Notes: generated by a model not told the origin, from the sequence alone. A stretch of 64,000 nucleotides of DNA from Herbiconiux sp. VKM Ac-1786 (GCF_015350805.1 NZ_JADKSG010000001.1:1240001-1304000); one strand, 5' to 3'; positions 42,942-52,378 are shown, numbered from the stretch's first letter. Translations and numbers: made by a program.

Positions 42942-43883
42942 TCAGCGGCGGCGGCGGGCCGCCTCGGCGCGCACGGCCTCGGGCACGAGCTGCAGCAGCT
43001 GGTCCTGCCTGAGGGGCAGGTCGAGCAGGCTCAGTTTCACACGTCCGCGGCTCGCGTGCCGTTCGGCGTCGAAGCGGATGACCGTGGCCGCGTCGGCCCG
43101 CAGCCGCACCTGCACCAGATCACCCGCCGACACCTCGGCCGCCACCCTCCCGTCGATCTCCACCGCGGCCCCGCGGGTGCCGTCGCCCAGCTCGAACTCC
43201 ATCGGCTCCCGCGCGCTCAGCACCACGGCGCGATCGATGCCGGTCATCGGAGCGACCGGGCTGATCACCGCCGCCACGAGCGACGGCGACATCACGGGGC
43301 CGCCGGCCGCGTAGTTGTAGGCGGTGGAGCCCGCACTGGTCGCGACCACCACGGCGTCGCCCCGGTAGTAGCCGTAGGGTCGGCCGTCGACACGGAGGTC
43401 GGCCGTCACGACGCCGGCCCCGGGCATCCGGGCCACCGCCACGTCGTTGAAGGCGAGCGACTCGGCGCGCACCGCCCCGTCGGCGCCCCGCACCACGACC
43501 TCGAGCGCGTGGTGGCCCTCGAGCTGGAAGTCGTCGGCCGCCAGGCGGTCGAGCGCCTCGGGCAGCTCGGCCGGCTCGACCTCGACGAGGAAGCCGAGGT
43601 TGCCGTAGTTGACGCCCAGCACCGGGGTGGCCGGTTCGTGCCCGGCCACCAGCCGCATCGCGCCGAGCATCGTGCCGTCGCCGCCGAGCGCGACCACCGC
43701 CTCGGCGCGATCGAGGAACGCCGCCTCGGTCACCAGCTCGATGCCGTCGCCGACCCGTGCGGCGTCGCTCTCGAGCGCGATCAGGGTGGCCGGATGCGCG
43801 GCGTCCCACTCCCGGAGCAGCCGGATCGAGCGCGTCACGTCCTTGCTCGGGTGCGGGATGAGACCGATCGTCGCGAGGGGCAT
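42942..43883 (-). CDS. NAD kinase-like (ATP-NAD kinase/DAGK superfamily) protein
   Basis: 313 residues. GGDGTMLGAMRLV is the diagnostic NAD kinase motif, with the catalytic Asp. GVNYGNLGFLVEVEP, the NE/D-type loop SLAFNDVAVAR, and TSAGSTAYNYAAGGPVMSPSL complete the fold. Canonical enzymes phosphorylate NAD to NADP. The N terminus begins straight at MPLATIGLIPHPSKDV, and the C-terminal ~30 residues (LPLRQDQLLQLVPEAVRAEAARRRR) are basic. It may be a second isoform beside a housekeeping copy elsewhere. The start is leaderless. Confidence 0.83.
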   Translation of the reverse strand: MPLATIGLIPHPSKDVTRSIRLLREWDAAHPATLIALESDAARVGDGIELVTEAAFLDRAEAVVALGGDGTMLGAMRLVAGHEPATPVLGVNYGNLGFLVEVEPAELPEALDRLAADDFQLEGHHALEVVVRGADGAVRAESLAFNDVAVARMPGAGVVTADLRVDGRPYGYYRGDAVVVATSAGSTAYNYAAGGPVMSPSLVAAVISPVAPMTGIDRAVVLSAREPMEFELGDGTRGAAVEIDGRVAAEVSAGDLVQVRLRADAATVIRFDAERHASRGRVKLSLLDLPLRQDQLLQLVPEAVRAEAARRRR

Positions 43884-43889
43884 GCGGCG

Positions 43890-43936
43890 AGGGTAGCGGA
43901 TGCGGGTGGGCCGGGCCCAGGTCGCGGGCGTAGCGT
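43890..43936. promoter_or_regulatory. Divergent promoters for the NAD-kinase-like and aldo/keto reductase genes
   Basis: On the minus strand TACCCT (43895-43890) lies six bases before the ATG at 43883, a leaderless start. On the plus strand TAGCGT (43931-43936) precedes a leader with GGAAGGA before the ATG at 43967. Confidence 0.55.
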
Positions 43937-43966
43937 GAGAGGACTGCTCATCCTCGGAAGGACACC

Positions 43967-44872
43967 ATGACCTCGCTCGACTTCGGACCCCTCGTGCTCG
44001 GCGGCAACACCTTCGGCTGGACCTCGGATCGGGACGAGTCGTTCGCCGTGCTCGACGCCTTCGTCGAGGCCGGCGGCCGCTCGATCGACACCGCCGACGT
44101 GTACTCGGCCTGGGTGCCGGGCAACTCCGGCGGCGAGTCCGAGACGGTGATCGGCGAGTGGTTCGCGCGGAGCCGCCACCGCGACGACGTCGTGATCGCC
44201 ACGAAGGTCTTCTCGCTCGCCGAGCGCCCCGGCCTGTCGGCGGCCAACGTGCGCGCCGCCGTCGAAGACTCGCTGCGGCGGCTGCAGACCGACCGGATCG
44301 ACCTCTACTACGCCCACCGCGACGACGACTCGGTCGCCCAGGAGGAGTACGTCGGCGTGTTCGACGAGCTCGTGCAGGCGGGCAAGATCCTCGAGGCGGG
44401 GGCCTCGAACTTCTCGGCCGACCGGCTGCGCTCGGCGGTGTCGATCGCGAAGGACGCCGGGCTCGCGGCCTTCACCGTGGCGCAGGACCAGTACAACCTC
44501 GTCGACCGCTCGTTCGAGACCTCGCTGCGCGACACGCTCCAGGACCTCGGGATCGTCGAGCTGCCCTACTCGGGACTCGCGAGCGGGTTCCTCACCGGGA
44601 AGTACCGGCCGGGCCAGGCCGTCGACTCGGCACGGGCGGGCGGAGCATCCGCGTACCTGGACGACCCCGCGAACGTGGAGCTGCTCGGCACCCTCGACGC
44701 CATCGCGGCCGACCGCTCGGTGCCCGTGGCGGCCGTGGCGCTCGCCTGGCTGCGGCAGCAGAGGACCGTCGCGGCGCCCATCGCGAGCGCCCGTACGGTG
44801 GAGCAGCTGCCGGCCCTGGTGCAGTCGTTCGGGCTCGAGCTGTCCGGGGAAGAGCTCGCCCGCCTCGGCTGA
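43967..44872 (+). CDS. Aldo/keto reductase
   Basis: 301 residues of an NADPH-dependent (alpha/beta)8 barrel. The catalytic tetrad is visible: Asp in SIDTADVYSAW, Tyr in VYS, Lys in DVVIATKVFS and His in DLYYAHRDDD. The NADP-binding C terminus includes ASARTVEQL. FGPLVLGGNTFGWT at the N terminus resembles the YajO/Tas-like group acting on aldehydes, ketoses or quinones. The substrate is unknown. It ends four bases from the convergent membrane-protein gene. Confidence 0.88.
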   Translation: MTSLDFGPLVLGGNTFGWTSDRDESFAVLDAFVEAGGRSIDTADVYSAWVPGNSGGESETVIGEWFARSRHRDDVVIATKVFSLAERPGLSAANVRAAVEDSLRRLQTDRIDLYYAHRDDDSVAQEEYVGVFDELVQAGKILEAGASNFSADRLRSAVSIAKDAGLAAFTVAQDQYNLVDRSFETSLRDTLQDLGIVELPYSGLASGFLTGKYRPGQAVDSARAGGASAYLDDPANVELLGTLDAIAADRSVPVAAVALAWLRQQRTVAAPIASARTVEQLPALVQSFGLELSGEELARLG

Positions 44873-44875
44873 CGG

Positions 44876-45379
44876 TCAGCTCGGAGTCGGGACGGCCCGC
44901 GGGTCGGTCGCGAACGAGGGCGTCACCGACCCGTACCCGACCCGCGGCGGCGGGAAGCCGTGCCAGGCCAGCAGACCGGGCTCGTAGACCGACGCGCGCC
45001 CGCCCAGGATGAACGCCCACACCACCGTCAGGAAGATGCCGAGCACCAGGAAGCCCGACTCCTGCCGGAACGCGAGCCCGATGCGGTAGATCGCGAGGTA
45101 GAGGAAGACACTCGTCACCGTGCCGCCGCCCACCAGGCTCAGCAGCGACACCCAGCCGGGCTGCCCGCCGAGCTCGAGCCAGACCCAGGTGCGGTAGACC
45201 GGCACCCACGCGATCCACGGCTTGACGCCGGTCTTGCGGAACAGGCCCATCAGCGCGAAGCCCATCAGCACCCAGCCGAGCACGACGGCTATGGCGAGGG
45301 CGCCCACCGAGACGCCCACCACCGTGAGCACGATCTCGATCGCCTGCTGCGGGGTCACGCCCGCGGGGTCTGGTCGCAT
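44876..45379 (-). CDS. Small integral membrane protein (DUF5684-like)
   Basis: 167 residues with about three or four membrane segments: IVLTVVGVSVGALAIAVVLGWVLMGFALMGLF, WVSLLSLVGGGTVTSVFLYLAIYRIGLAF and FLVLGIFLTVVWAFILGG. The middle motif FRKTGVKPWIAWVPVYRTWVWLELGG is typical of DUF5684, a family of unknown function. The C terminus is polar and Pro-rich. It has a leaderless promoter and is divergent from the cell-wall-binding protease gene. Confidence 0.7.
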   Translation of the reverse strand: MRPDPAGVTPQQAIEIVLTVVGVSVGALAIAVVLGWVLMGFALMGLFRKTGVKPWIAWVPVYRTWVWLELGGQPGWVSLLSLVGGGTVTSVFLYLAIYRIGLAFRQESGFLVLGIFLTVVWAFILGGRASVYEPGLLAWHGFPPPRVGYGSVTPSFATDPRAVPTPS

Positions 45380-45385
45380 CGCGCC

Positions 45386-45418
45386 AGCCTAGTGCTGGGG
45401 GCGGCCGGGCCGTAGGAT
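45386..45418. promoter_or_regulatory. Divergent promoters before DUF5684 and the secreted protease
   Basis: On the minus strand TAGGCT (45391-45386) lies six bases before the ATG at 45379. On the plus strand TAGGAT (45413-45418) is followed by a leader of about 60 bases with GGGAG before the ATG at 45485. Confidence 0.5.
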
Positions 45419-45484
45419 GCGGGTCAGCCCGCTGCGCCGTCGCCGCGAGGTCGTGCCGCGCACCGCCCCTCCGGGAGACCGCCC

Positions 45485-47956
45485 ATGAGAACGTCGCTCC
45501 GCTCGCTCGCCCTCGGAACGGTCGCGGCTCTCGCGCTCGGGCTGTCCCTCGCCGCCGGGACGGCGACCGCGACCGCCGCCGCGCCCGCCGCCCCCGCTGC
45601 GCCCGACGGATCGGGGACCGTCACCGTCGAGGGCCTGGTGCGGGTGGTGCCGAAGGAGGCGCCGGTCTTCGTCACCGACGACCCGGCGGCGGTGCCGCCC
45701 CCGGCGCCGACGGGATTCGACTACTCGATCGTCACCGACAGCGGCGTCGCCGTGCCGCTGCCCGACGCCCCGGCCGGCACGGCCACCGGCGACCGGGTGC
45801 AGGTCGAACTCGCGCAGCCCGACGACAGCACCGCCGGAGCGGACGAGCCCGAACCCGCACCCGCACCCGCACCCGCACCCGCACCCGCGATCATCGAGTG
45901 GACGACCCTCGCCACCAAGGGCCAGGCCGCCGCTACCGCCGCCGCGCCCAAATCCCACGTGCTCAACGTCGCGGTGATGACGCAGCCCGGCGAGAACTCG
46001 GCCGCCGTCTTCCCCGACAGCGTGCTGAACCGCATCGTCGGCGACCTCGGCGCCTTCTGGGTGCAGCAGTCGGGCGGCCAGGTCTCCTCCCTCGCCGCCA
46101 CGGGCGGCTACAAGCGCTTCAGCCAGACCGGCTGCGACGTCGGCGCGGCCTGGTCGAAGGCCGCCGGCTCGTTCGGCGCCTCCGAGCAGTCCTACTGGGA
46201 CGGCAGCCGCGGCACCCCCGCCCACCTCGTCGTGATCGCCAGCGCGGCTTGCGGTGCGGGCACCGGGCTCGGCACGGTGGGGGCGGGCATCCACGACGGC
46301 GGCGAGATCTGGGCCGTCGTCGACCCCGGCCTCGACGAGCTCCAGGTGACGGCGCACGAGTTCGGCCACAACATCTCCCTCGGCCATTCCAACACCGTGG
46401 TCTGCCCCGGCTCGCCCGGCACTCTCGAGAGCGCGCCCCCGTGCGCCGACCAGAGCTACGGTGACTACTACGACGTGATGGGCGGCGGCTTCCGGCTGCA
46501 GACCTCCACGGGAACGGTGCTGGCCACGACCGAGGAGGTCCCGGCGCTGAACGTGACCCACCGGGTGCACCTCGGCGTGCTCGCCCCCGGCAAGGGCCTG
46601 CAGACCGTCGCCCTGCCGAGCGGCCAGGCGGCGTCGACCGTCTCGGCGACCCTGGCCGCCGCCTCGTCGACCTCGGGCACCCGCGGCATCGCCGTCACCG
46701 ACCCGAGAACCGGCGACAGCTACTACCTCGAGTACCGCTCGGGCACCGGCACCTCGGTGGCGAACGGCCGCGACGCCGAGACCTACTACCGCACCGTCGG
46801 GTCGTACGATCCGAGCTTCGGTGTCGGTGTGCGGGTGCTCCGCCTGCGCGTCGAGCGGTTCGAGGGGGGCTTCGTCGACGAGTCGTCGGCCGCGCTCTTC
46901 GACACGGCGGCCAGCGAGTCGGAACGGCGCCGCTTCCTGGCCGCCGGCGACAGCCTCACCACCGACCTGGGCGGCCTCACGGTGTCGGTCGGCGCGCTGA
47001 CCGCCTCGAGCGCGACCGTGTCGATCACCCTCGGCGCCGTCGACGTCTCGGGCGTGACGACCCGTGACCGCCTCTCGGGCGCCGACCGCTACGGCACCGC
47101 GATCGCGCTCTCGAAGGCGGCCTTCCCGGTGCACGCGCCCGTCGTCTACCTGGCCACCGGCACGACGTACCCGGATGCCCTCGCCGCCGGTCCCGCCGCC
47201 GCGAAGCAGGGCGGCCCGCTGCTGCTCACCACCCCGGGGGCGCTGCCGCCCGCCGTCCGCACCGAGCTCCAGCGGCTCGATCCCGACCGCATCGTCATCG
47301 TCGGAGGACCGAACAGCGTCTCGGCCGCCGTCGCCGACGCCGCGAAGGCGATCGCTCCCGTCACGCGGCTCGCGGGCGACGACCGCTACGCGACCGGCCG
47401 CGCGATCGTCGCCGCCGCCTTCCCCACCGCCCCGTCGGTCTTCCTCGCCACCGGCTCGAACTTCCCTGACGCCCTCTCGGCCGGAGCGGCGGGTGCGAAG
47501 TCGGCCATGCCGGTGGTGCTCGTGAACGGCTCGGGCGGGCTCGACGCGGCGACCACCTCGCTCCTGACGAAGCTCGTCACGACCGACACCGCCATCGTCG
47601 GCGGTGAGCTCACCGTCTCGTCGCAGTTCGAGAGCGACCTCTACCAGGTGCCCACGATGCAGCGCATCACGCGCCTCGCCGGCGACGACCGCTACGCCAC
47701 GAGCGCGGCGATCAACGCCGCCTACTTCGCGCCGCCGACGGCGCGGGTGCTGCTGGCGAGCGGCTCCGGGTTCGCGGACGCCCTGGCCGGCGGCCCCGTC
47801 GCAGCCCGCTTCGGCGCCCCGCTCTACGTGGTGCAGCCCTCGTGCGTGGCCAACGACGTGCTGGCCGCTCTCGACCGCTTCGACACCGATCACGTGACGC
47901 TCGTCGGCGGCCCGGCGTCGCTCGGCGCGGAGGTGCTGGCCCTCAAGCGCTGCTGA
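45485..47956 (+). CDS. Secreted metzincin metalloprotease with three cell-wall-binding (CWB2) repeats
   Basis: 823 residues. A signal peptide covers about 1-33 (LALGTVAALALGLSLAAGTATATA). After an N-terminal beta region and a PAPA linker (123-135) comes a metalloprotease domain. Its zinc site is HEFGHNISLGH at 291-301, with an extra His as in metzincins, and the predicted Met-turn is in YYDVMGGGF. A beta-rich region follows. Residues about 525-823 hold three CWB2 repeats, each starting RLsGaDRYaT. The protein is probably exported and held on the cell wall, cleaving extracellular proteins. The metal-binding residues are intact, so activity is expected; the substrate is unknown. Confidence 0.85.
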   Translation: MRTSLRSLALGTVAALALGLSLAAGTATATAAAPAAPAAPDGSGTVTVEGLVRVVPKEAPVFVTDDPAAVPPPAPTGFDYSIVTDSGVAVPLPDAPAGTATGDRVQVELAQPDDSTAGADEPEPAPAPAPAPAPAIIEWTTLATKGQAAATAAAPKSHVLNVAVMTQPGENSAAVFPDSVLNRIVGDLGAFWVQQSGGQVSSLAATGGYKRFSQTGCDVGAAWSKAAGSFGASEQSYWDGSRGTPAHLVVIASAACGAGTGLGTVGAGIHDGGEIWAVVDPGLDELQVTAHEFGHNISLGHSNTVVCPGSPGTLESAPPCADQSYGDYYDVMGGGFRLQTSTGTVLATTEEVPALNVTHRVHLGVLAPGKGLQTVALPSGQAASTVSATLAAASSTSGTRGIAVTDPRTGDSYYLEYRSGTGTSVANGRDAETYYRTVGSYDPSFGVGVRVLRLRVERFEGGFVDESSAALFDTAASESERRRFLAAGDSLTTDLGGLTVSVGALTASSATVSITLGAVDVSGVTTRDRLSGADRYGTAIALSKAAFPVHAPVVYLATGTTYPDALAAGPAAAKQGGPLLLTTPGALPPAVRTELQRLDPDRIVIVGGPNSVSAAVADAAKAIAPVTRLAGDDRYATGRAIVAAAFPTAPSVFLATGSNFPDALSAGAAGAKSAMPVVLVNGSGGLDAATTSLLTKLVTTDTAIVGGELTVSSQFESDLYQVPTMQRITRLAGDDRYATSAAINAAYFAPPTARVLLASGSGFADALAGGPVAARFGAPLYVVQPSCVANDVLAALDRFDTDHVTLVGGPASLGAEVLALKRC
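45853..45888 (+). repeat. Six tandem ACCCGC hexamers
   Basis: Six perfect copies of a 6-bp unit encode a Pro-Ala linker between the N-terminal region and the protease domain. The unit keeps the frame; copy number may vary by slippage. Confidence 0.85.
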
Positions 47957-48075
47957 CCGCGCCCACGTCCGGACGAGTCGGCGGAAGCGCCTGCCCGCCC
48001 GCTCCGCTCGTTCGCTCTGCCCGCTCCCGGGCGGCTCGGGCCGGGTTCCCAGCCTCGGGGTCGAGACTGCGAGAC

Positions 48076-48867
48076 GTGCGGAACGAGCGACGTCAGCGGG
48101 GTCGCCGCCCGGGCGTCCGCCGCCTCGCCCTGGCCGCGTCCGTGGTGACGGCGATGCTGCTGAGCGGATGCTCGGCCCTCGCCGCGGGCACGCCCGAGTT
48201 CGGGGCGACCGGCCCCGCGCCCGCCGGCCCGTGGGTGATCGACGCCGGCGGCGACGCTCCGGCATCCGGCCCCGGCGCGCAGGAGATCGTCACGATCGGC
48301 GACTCGATCATGTCGGGCAACGGGCTCGAGACCGACGAGGCCTGGCCGGCCGTGCTCGCCCGCGCCGACGGCTGGCAGCTCACGAACCTCGCCGAGGACG
48401 GCTCGGGCTTCGTGCAGCCGGGCGACGACGGCCGCACCTTCGCGGAGCAGGTGACGCAGACGATCGACGAGGTGCCCGCCGGCGCGGAGGCGCCCGCCCT
48501 GATCATCGTCTCGGCCAGCAGCAACGACCTCGGCCACGACCCGGGGAAGGTCGAGCACGGCGCCAAGAAGGCGTTCACCGCGCTGCACCGCGCCTTCCCC
48601 GACACCGCCCTGGTGGGGCTCAGCGCCATCTGGGGTGACCAGGCGCCGCCACCCGAGCTCGACGAGATCAACGACGCGGTGCGCTCGGCCGCCGAGGCCG
48701 AGGGCGCGGACTGGCTCGACGTCGGCGAGCCGCTGGCCGGCCGGTTCGACCTGATGCAGTTCGACGACACGCATCCGACCGCCGCCGGACAGCGGGTGCT
48801 CGCCACCGCGGTCGACGAGCGGCTCCGCGCCCTGCTCGACCACGCTGACAGCTCCGCGCCTTTCTGA
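48076..48867 (+). CDS. SGNH/GDSL-type hydrolase lipoprotein
   Basis: About 263 residues. The lipoprotein signal is RRLALAASVVTAMLLSGCSA, with the lipobox Cys. The SGNH core has block I IVTIGDSIMSGNG (nucleophile Ser), a Gly/Asn block in SASSNDLGHD and block V FDDTHPTAAGQ (Asp and His). These are esterases or lipases outside the membrane; acetyl-sugar esterase activity is common but not certain here. The GTG at 48076 gives a basic N terminus suited to a signal peptide. It sits between the protease gene and the lactate operon. Confidence 0.82.
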   Translation: MRNERRQRGRRPGVRRLALAASVVTAMLLSGCSALAAGTPEFGATGPAPAGPWVIDAGGDAPASGPGAQEIVTIGDSIMSGNGLETDEAWPAVLARADGWQLTNLAEDGSGFVQPGDDGRTFAEQVTQTIDEVPAGAEAPALIIVSASSNDLGHDPGKVEHGAKKAFTALHRAFPDTALVGLSAIWGDQAPPPELDEINDAVRSAAEAEGADWLDVGEPLAGRFDLMQFDDTHPTAAGQRVLATAVDERLRALLDHADSSAPF

Positions 48868-48898
48868 TACCGTGTGGTCAGACCACATGGTCAGACCA
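48868..48898 (+). promoter_or_regulatory. Promoter and double FadR-type operator of the lactate operon
   Basis: TACCGT (48868-48873) is followed by two identical sites TGGTCAGACCA (48875-48885 and 48888-48898), 13 bp apart. This fits the family consensus TNGTNNNACNA for FadR-type GntR proteins. Binding would cover the transcription start and repress the operon in the absence of lactate. Confidence 0.8.
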
Positions 48899-48921
48899 CA
48901 CGAGCCGTCGAGGAGGACCGC

Positions 48922-49674
48922 GTGAGCGCCGTCGCCGAGGTCACCCCCGCCGCCGACGGGGCGCGGGCGTGGGAGGTCGTGCTGCGGCGGATCGAGGGCG
49001 ACCTCGTGGCGGGCATCCTGAAGCCGGGCGACCATCTGCCCGCCGAACGCGCCCTCGCCGCAGAGCTCGGGGTGGGGCGGTCGAGCGTGCGCGAGGCCAT
49101 CCGGGTGCTCGAGGTGCTCGGGCTGATCAGCACGCGGGCCGGGTCGGGCCCGCAGTCGGGGGCCGTCATCATCGCGCGGCCGACCGGCGGCATGAGCGCG
49201 CTGGTGCGGCTGCAGGTCGCGGCGCAGGGCTTCGCCGTGCCCGACGTGGTCGCCACGCGCGTGGTGCTCGAGTCGGCCGTGGTCACCGAGCTGAGCGCTG
49301 GCCGGCCGCCGCTGACCGAGGCGCGCGAGCTGCTCGACGCGATGGAGCAGCCGGGGGCGGACGGGGGGCCGCTCGCCCGCGACGAGTTCCTCACCCTCGA
49401 CCAGGCCTTCCACCTCGCCCTCGCGGCCGCCTCGGGCAACGCGGTGATCGCGTCGATGATGTCGGGGCTCCGCGACTCGATCGAGCAGTACATCCGCGTC
49501 GGCGCCTCGGTGCTGCCCGTCTGGGCGGCGACGCAGGAGCGGCTGGCGCGGGAGCACCGCGCCATCGTCGGCGCCATCGACGAGGGTGACGCCGAGGGGG
49601 CGCGGACGCGCATCCGGAACCACATCGAGACCTATCACGCCGAGACGAACGTCTCGAGCATCCACGACCACTGA
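48922..49674 (+). CDS. FadR/LldR-type GntR regulator
   Basis: About 250 residues. The winged helix is [51 protein letters not shown], then the [10 protein letters not shown] wing. The FCD domain contains [48 protein letters not shown] and [26 protein letters not shown]. The GTG at 48922 follows GAGGAGG. It sits directly upstream of lldD, 35 bases away, with two matching operators in its own promoter. It is very likely the lactate-responsive repressor of the operon. Confidence 0.9.
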   Translation: MSAVAEVTPAADGARAWEVVLRRIEGDLVAGILKPGDHLPAERALAAELGVGRSSVREAIRVLEVLGLISTRAGSGPQSGAVIIARPTGGMSALVRLQVAAQGFAVPDVVATRVVLESAVVTELSAGRPPLTEARELLDAMEQPGADGGPLARDEFLTLDQAFHLALAAASGNAVIASMMSGLRDSIEQYIRVGASVLPVWAATQERLAREHRAIVGAIDEGDAEGARTRIRNHIETYHAETNVSSIHDH

Positions 49675-49709
49675 CACCCACTCACCCAGAACGAAGGAAA
49701 GCGATCCCC

Positions 49710-51155
49710 ATGGTCCAGCGCCGCATCCCCAAAGTCCGCGACCTCGCGCCGCTCATGCAGTTCAAGGCGCCCGACCTGCAGGCCAAGCGCCGCCGGCTTA
49801 ACGCAGCGCTGACCATCGACGACCTGCGCACCATCGCGAAGCGCCGCACCCCGAAGGCCGCCTTCGACTACACCGAGGGCGCGGCCGAGGCGGAGATCAG
49901 CCTGCAGCGGGCGCGTCAGGCTTTTCAGGACATCCAGTTCAACCCCGCGATCCTGCGGGACGTGTCCACGGTGTCGACCGGGTGGGACGTGCTCGGCGCG
50001 CCCGTGTCGCTGCCCTTCGGCATCGCGCCCACCGGATTCACGCGCATGATGCAGACCGAGGGCGAGATCGCGGGGGCCGGCGCGGCCGGGGCGGCGGGCA
50101 TCCCCTTCTCGCTGTCGACCATGGGCACCACGGCCATCGAGGACGTGAAGAAGGCGAACCCGACCGGGCGCAACTGGTTCCAGCTGTACATGTGGAAGGA
50201 CCGCCCGCGGTCGATGGCACTCGTCGAGCGCGCCGCCGCCGCCGGGTTCGACACGCTGCTCGTGACGGTCGACGTGCCCGTGGCCGGCGCGCGGCTGCGG
50301 GACAAGCGGAACGGCTTCTCGATCCCGCCGCAGCTCACCCCCGGCACCGTGATCAACGCGCTGCCCCGGCCCGAGTGGTGGATCAACTTCCTCACCACCG
50401 AGCCGCTCTCGTTCGCCTCGCTCGACCGCTGGTCGGGCACGGTCGGCGAGCTGCTCGACACCATGTTCGACCCGACGGTGACCTTCGAGGACCTCGAGTG
50501 GATCAAGGAGCAGTGGCCCGGCAAGATCGTCGTCAAGGGCGTGCAGTCGATGGGCGACGCGCAGCGCCTGGCCGAGCTCGGCGTCGATGCGATCACGCTG
50601 TCGAACCACGGCGGCCGGCAGCTCGACCGGGCGCCGATCCCGTTCCACCTGCTGCCCGACGTCGCGCGGGAGTTCGGCTCGGAGTACGAGGTGCACCTCG
50701 ACACCGGCATCATGTCGGGCGCCGACATCGTGGCGTCGGTGGCGCTCGGGGCGCGGTTCACGCTCGTCGGGCGGGCCTACCTCTACGGGCTGATGGCCGG
50801 CGGGCGCGAGGGCGTCGACCGGATGATCGGGATCCTCGGCGAGCAGATCTCGCGCACGATGCGGCTGCTCGGCGTGAACTCGCTGGAGGAGCTGAACCCG
50901 TCGCACGTGACGCAGCTGGAGCGGCTGGCGCCGCGGGCGGTGTCGCCGGCGGTGGCGGCGGCGGCTTCTGAGGCGCCGGCGCGGGCTCGGGCCGTGAAGG
51001 CGCGGTCGGGTTCTGCGGGGTCGAGCGCTTCGGGTTCGGGCGCTTCCCGCGCCTCGGCGGCGGCCTCCAAGCCCGCCACCTCCACCACGAACACGGCGCG
51101 CAAGCCGGCCAAGCCCGTGACGGCCGCCGAGGCCGCGACCGGCGCCGACGCCTGA
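49710..51155 (+). CDS. lldD: FMN-dependent L-lactate dehydrogenase/alpha-hydroxy-acid oxidase
   Basis: 481 residues. The FMN-binding TIM barrel has [80 protein letters not shown] and the catalytic [13 protein letters not shown] (His and Arg), then [31 protein letters not shown]. It oxidises L-lactate to pyruvate. The last ~75 residues are an Ala/Ser/Lys/Arg-rich tail ([27 protein letters not shown]) not part of the fold. It follows its regulator and shares one base (TGATG) with the glycerate kinase gene. Confidence 0.9.
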   Translation: MVQRRIPKVRDLAPLMQFKAPDLQAKRRRLNAALTIDDLRTIAKRRTPKAAFDYTEGAAEAEISLQRARQAFQDIQFNPAILRDVSTVSTGWDVLGAPVSLPFGIAPTGFTRMMQTEGEIAGAGAAGAAGIPFSLSTMGTTAIEDVKKANPTGRNWFQLYMWKDRPRSMALVERAAAAGFDTLLVTVDVPVAGARLRDKRNGFSIPPQLTPGTVINALPRPEWWINFLTTEPLSFASLDRWSGTVGELLDTMFDPTVTFEDLEWIKEQWPGKIVVKGVQSMGDAQRLAELGVDAITLSNHGGRQLDRAPIPFHLLPDVAREFGSEYEVHLDTGIMSGADIVASVALGARFTLVGRAYLYGLMAGGREGVDRMIGILGEQISRTMRLLGVNSLEELNPSHVTQLERLAPRAVSPAVAAAASEAPARARAVKARSGSAGSSASGSGASRASAAASKPATSTTNTARKPAKPVTAAEAATGADA

Positions 51156-52315
51156 TGGGTTCGGGGGTCGGTGGCTCGGCCGACGGCGCTTCCCCCGGTG
51201 CCGCGTTGCGGGTCGTGGTCGCGCCCGACTCGTTCAAGGGGTCGGCGAGCGCGGTCGCGGTCGCGTCGGCCCTGGCCGCAGGCTGGCGGTCTGCGCGCCC
51301 GGGCGACGAGCTCGTGCTGCGCCCGATGGCCGACGGCGGCGAGGGCACGCTCGACGCGCTGGCGGTGGCGAACCCGACAGCCCAGCGGATGCCCGTCACC
51401 GTGCTCGGCCCCGCCGACGCCCCGGTGGCGGCGCACTGGCTGCTCGTCACGGCGTCCGACGGAACCCGCACCGGCATCGTCGAGCTCGCGGGCACCAGCG
51501 GGATCGAACTGCTCACGTCGCTCCGCCCCCTCGACGCCCACACCCTCGGCTTCGGTCAGGCGATCGCGGCCGCCCTCGACGCGGGGGTCGACCGCCTGGT
51601 GCTCGCCATCGGCGGCAGCGCCTCGACCGACGGCGGCACCGGTCTCCTCACGGCGCTCGGCGCCCGGCTGACGGATGCCGCCGGCACCCCGATCCCCGCC
51701 GGCGCCCGCGGCCTCGACTCCCTCGCGCAGGCCGACCTCTCGGCGCTCCGCCCGCTGCCGCCCGGCGGCGCGATCGTGCTCACCGACGTCACCTCGCCGC
51801 TCCTCGGCCCGGCCGGCGCCGTCGCGGTCTTCGGCCCCCAGAAGGGCCTCACCCCGGCCACCTCCCCCACGGTCGAGACGTCCCTCACCCGTTACGCGCA
51901 GCTCCTCGCGCCCACTGCCCTCTCGACGACGGAGGGCGCCGGGGCCGCCGGCGGCGCGGGCTTCGGGCTGCTCGTCTGGGGCGCGACCCTCGAGCCCGGG
52001 GCCGCGGCCGTCGCCCGGGAGCTGCGCCTGGCCGAGGCGATCGCCGGAGCCGACGTCGTGATCACCGGCGAGGGCCGCTTCGACGGGCAGTCGGAGGCCG
52101 GCAAGGTGCCGACGCACGTGCGGGAGCTCGCCGCGGCGGCCGGCGCCCGACCCGCTCTCGTGGCCGGGCTGATCGACGCGGAGCCTGCGGGCTTCGCCGC
52201 ATCCGTCGCCCTCGTCGACCCCGTTCTCGCGGGCAGCGCCGCCGCCTCGCTCGCCGACCCCCTGCGCTGGCTCACCGAGGCCGGCGCCCGCCTGGCCCGC
52301 ACGCTCGCCCCCTGA
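51155..52315 (+). CDS. Glycerate kinase (GlxK type)
   Basis: 386 residues. Family motifs are VVVAPDSFKGSASAVAVASALAAGW, DELVLRPMADGGEGTLDALA, LAIGGSASTDGGTGLLTALGARL, LTDVTSPLLGPAGAVAVFGPQKG and the C-terminal DVVITGEGRFDGQSEAGKVPTHV. It phosphorylates D-glycerate, usually to 2-phosphoglycerate in this class. The ATG shares one base with the lldD stop, so translation is coupled. The pairing suggests use of lactate and glycerate or glycolate-type substrates together. Confidence 0.9.
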   Translation: MGSGVGGSADGASPGAALRVVVAPDSFKGSASAVAVASALAAGWRSARPGDELVLRPMADGGEGTLDALAVANPTAQRMPVTVLGPADAPVAAHWLLVTASDGTRTGIVELAGTSGIELLTSLRPLDAHTLGFGQAIAAALDAGVDRLVLAIGGSASTDGGTGLLTALGARLTDAAGTPIPAGARGLDSLAQADLSALRPLPPGGAIVLTDVTSPLLGPAGAVAVFGPQKGLTPATSPTVETSLTRYAQLLAPTALSTTEGAGAAGGAGFGLLVWGATLEPGAAAVARELRLAEAIAGADVVITGEGRFDGQSEAGKVPTHVRELAAAAGARPALVAGLIDAEPAGFAASVALVDPVLAGSAAASLADPLRWLTEAGARLARTLAP

Positions 52316-52334
52316 ACCGCGCCACCGCCGCCGC

Positions 52335-52360
52335 GTCGGGCCGCCGGGTCGGGCCGCCGG
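52335..52360. repeat. Two tandem 13-bp repeats in the glycerate kinase/MFS gap
   Basis: GTCGGGCCGCCGG occurs twice head to tail (52335-52347 and 52348-52360) between convergent genes. It may contribute to termination; its function is unknown. Confidence 0.6.
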
Positions 52361-52378
52361 CGGATCAGGCAGCCGGTC

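Noticed and set aside
45853-45888. Short tandem repeats that could suggest a CRISPR array
   Set aside because: The units are 6 bp with no spacers and encode a Pro-Ala linker inside a gene.
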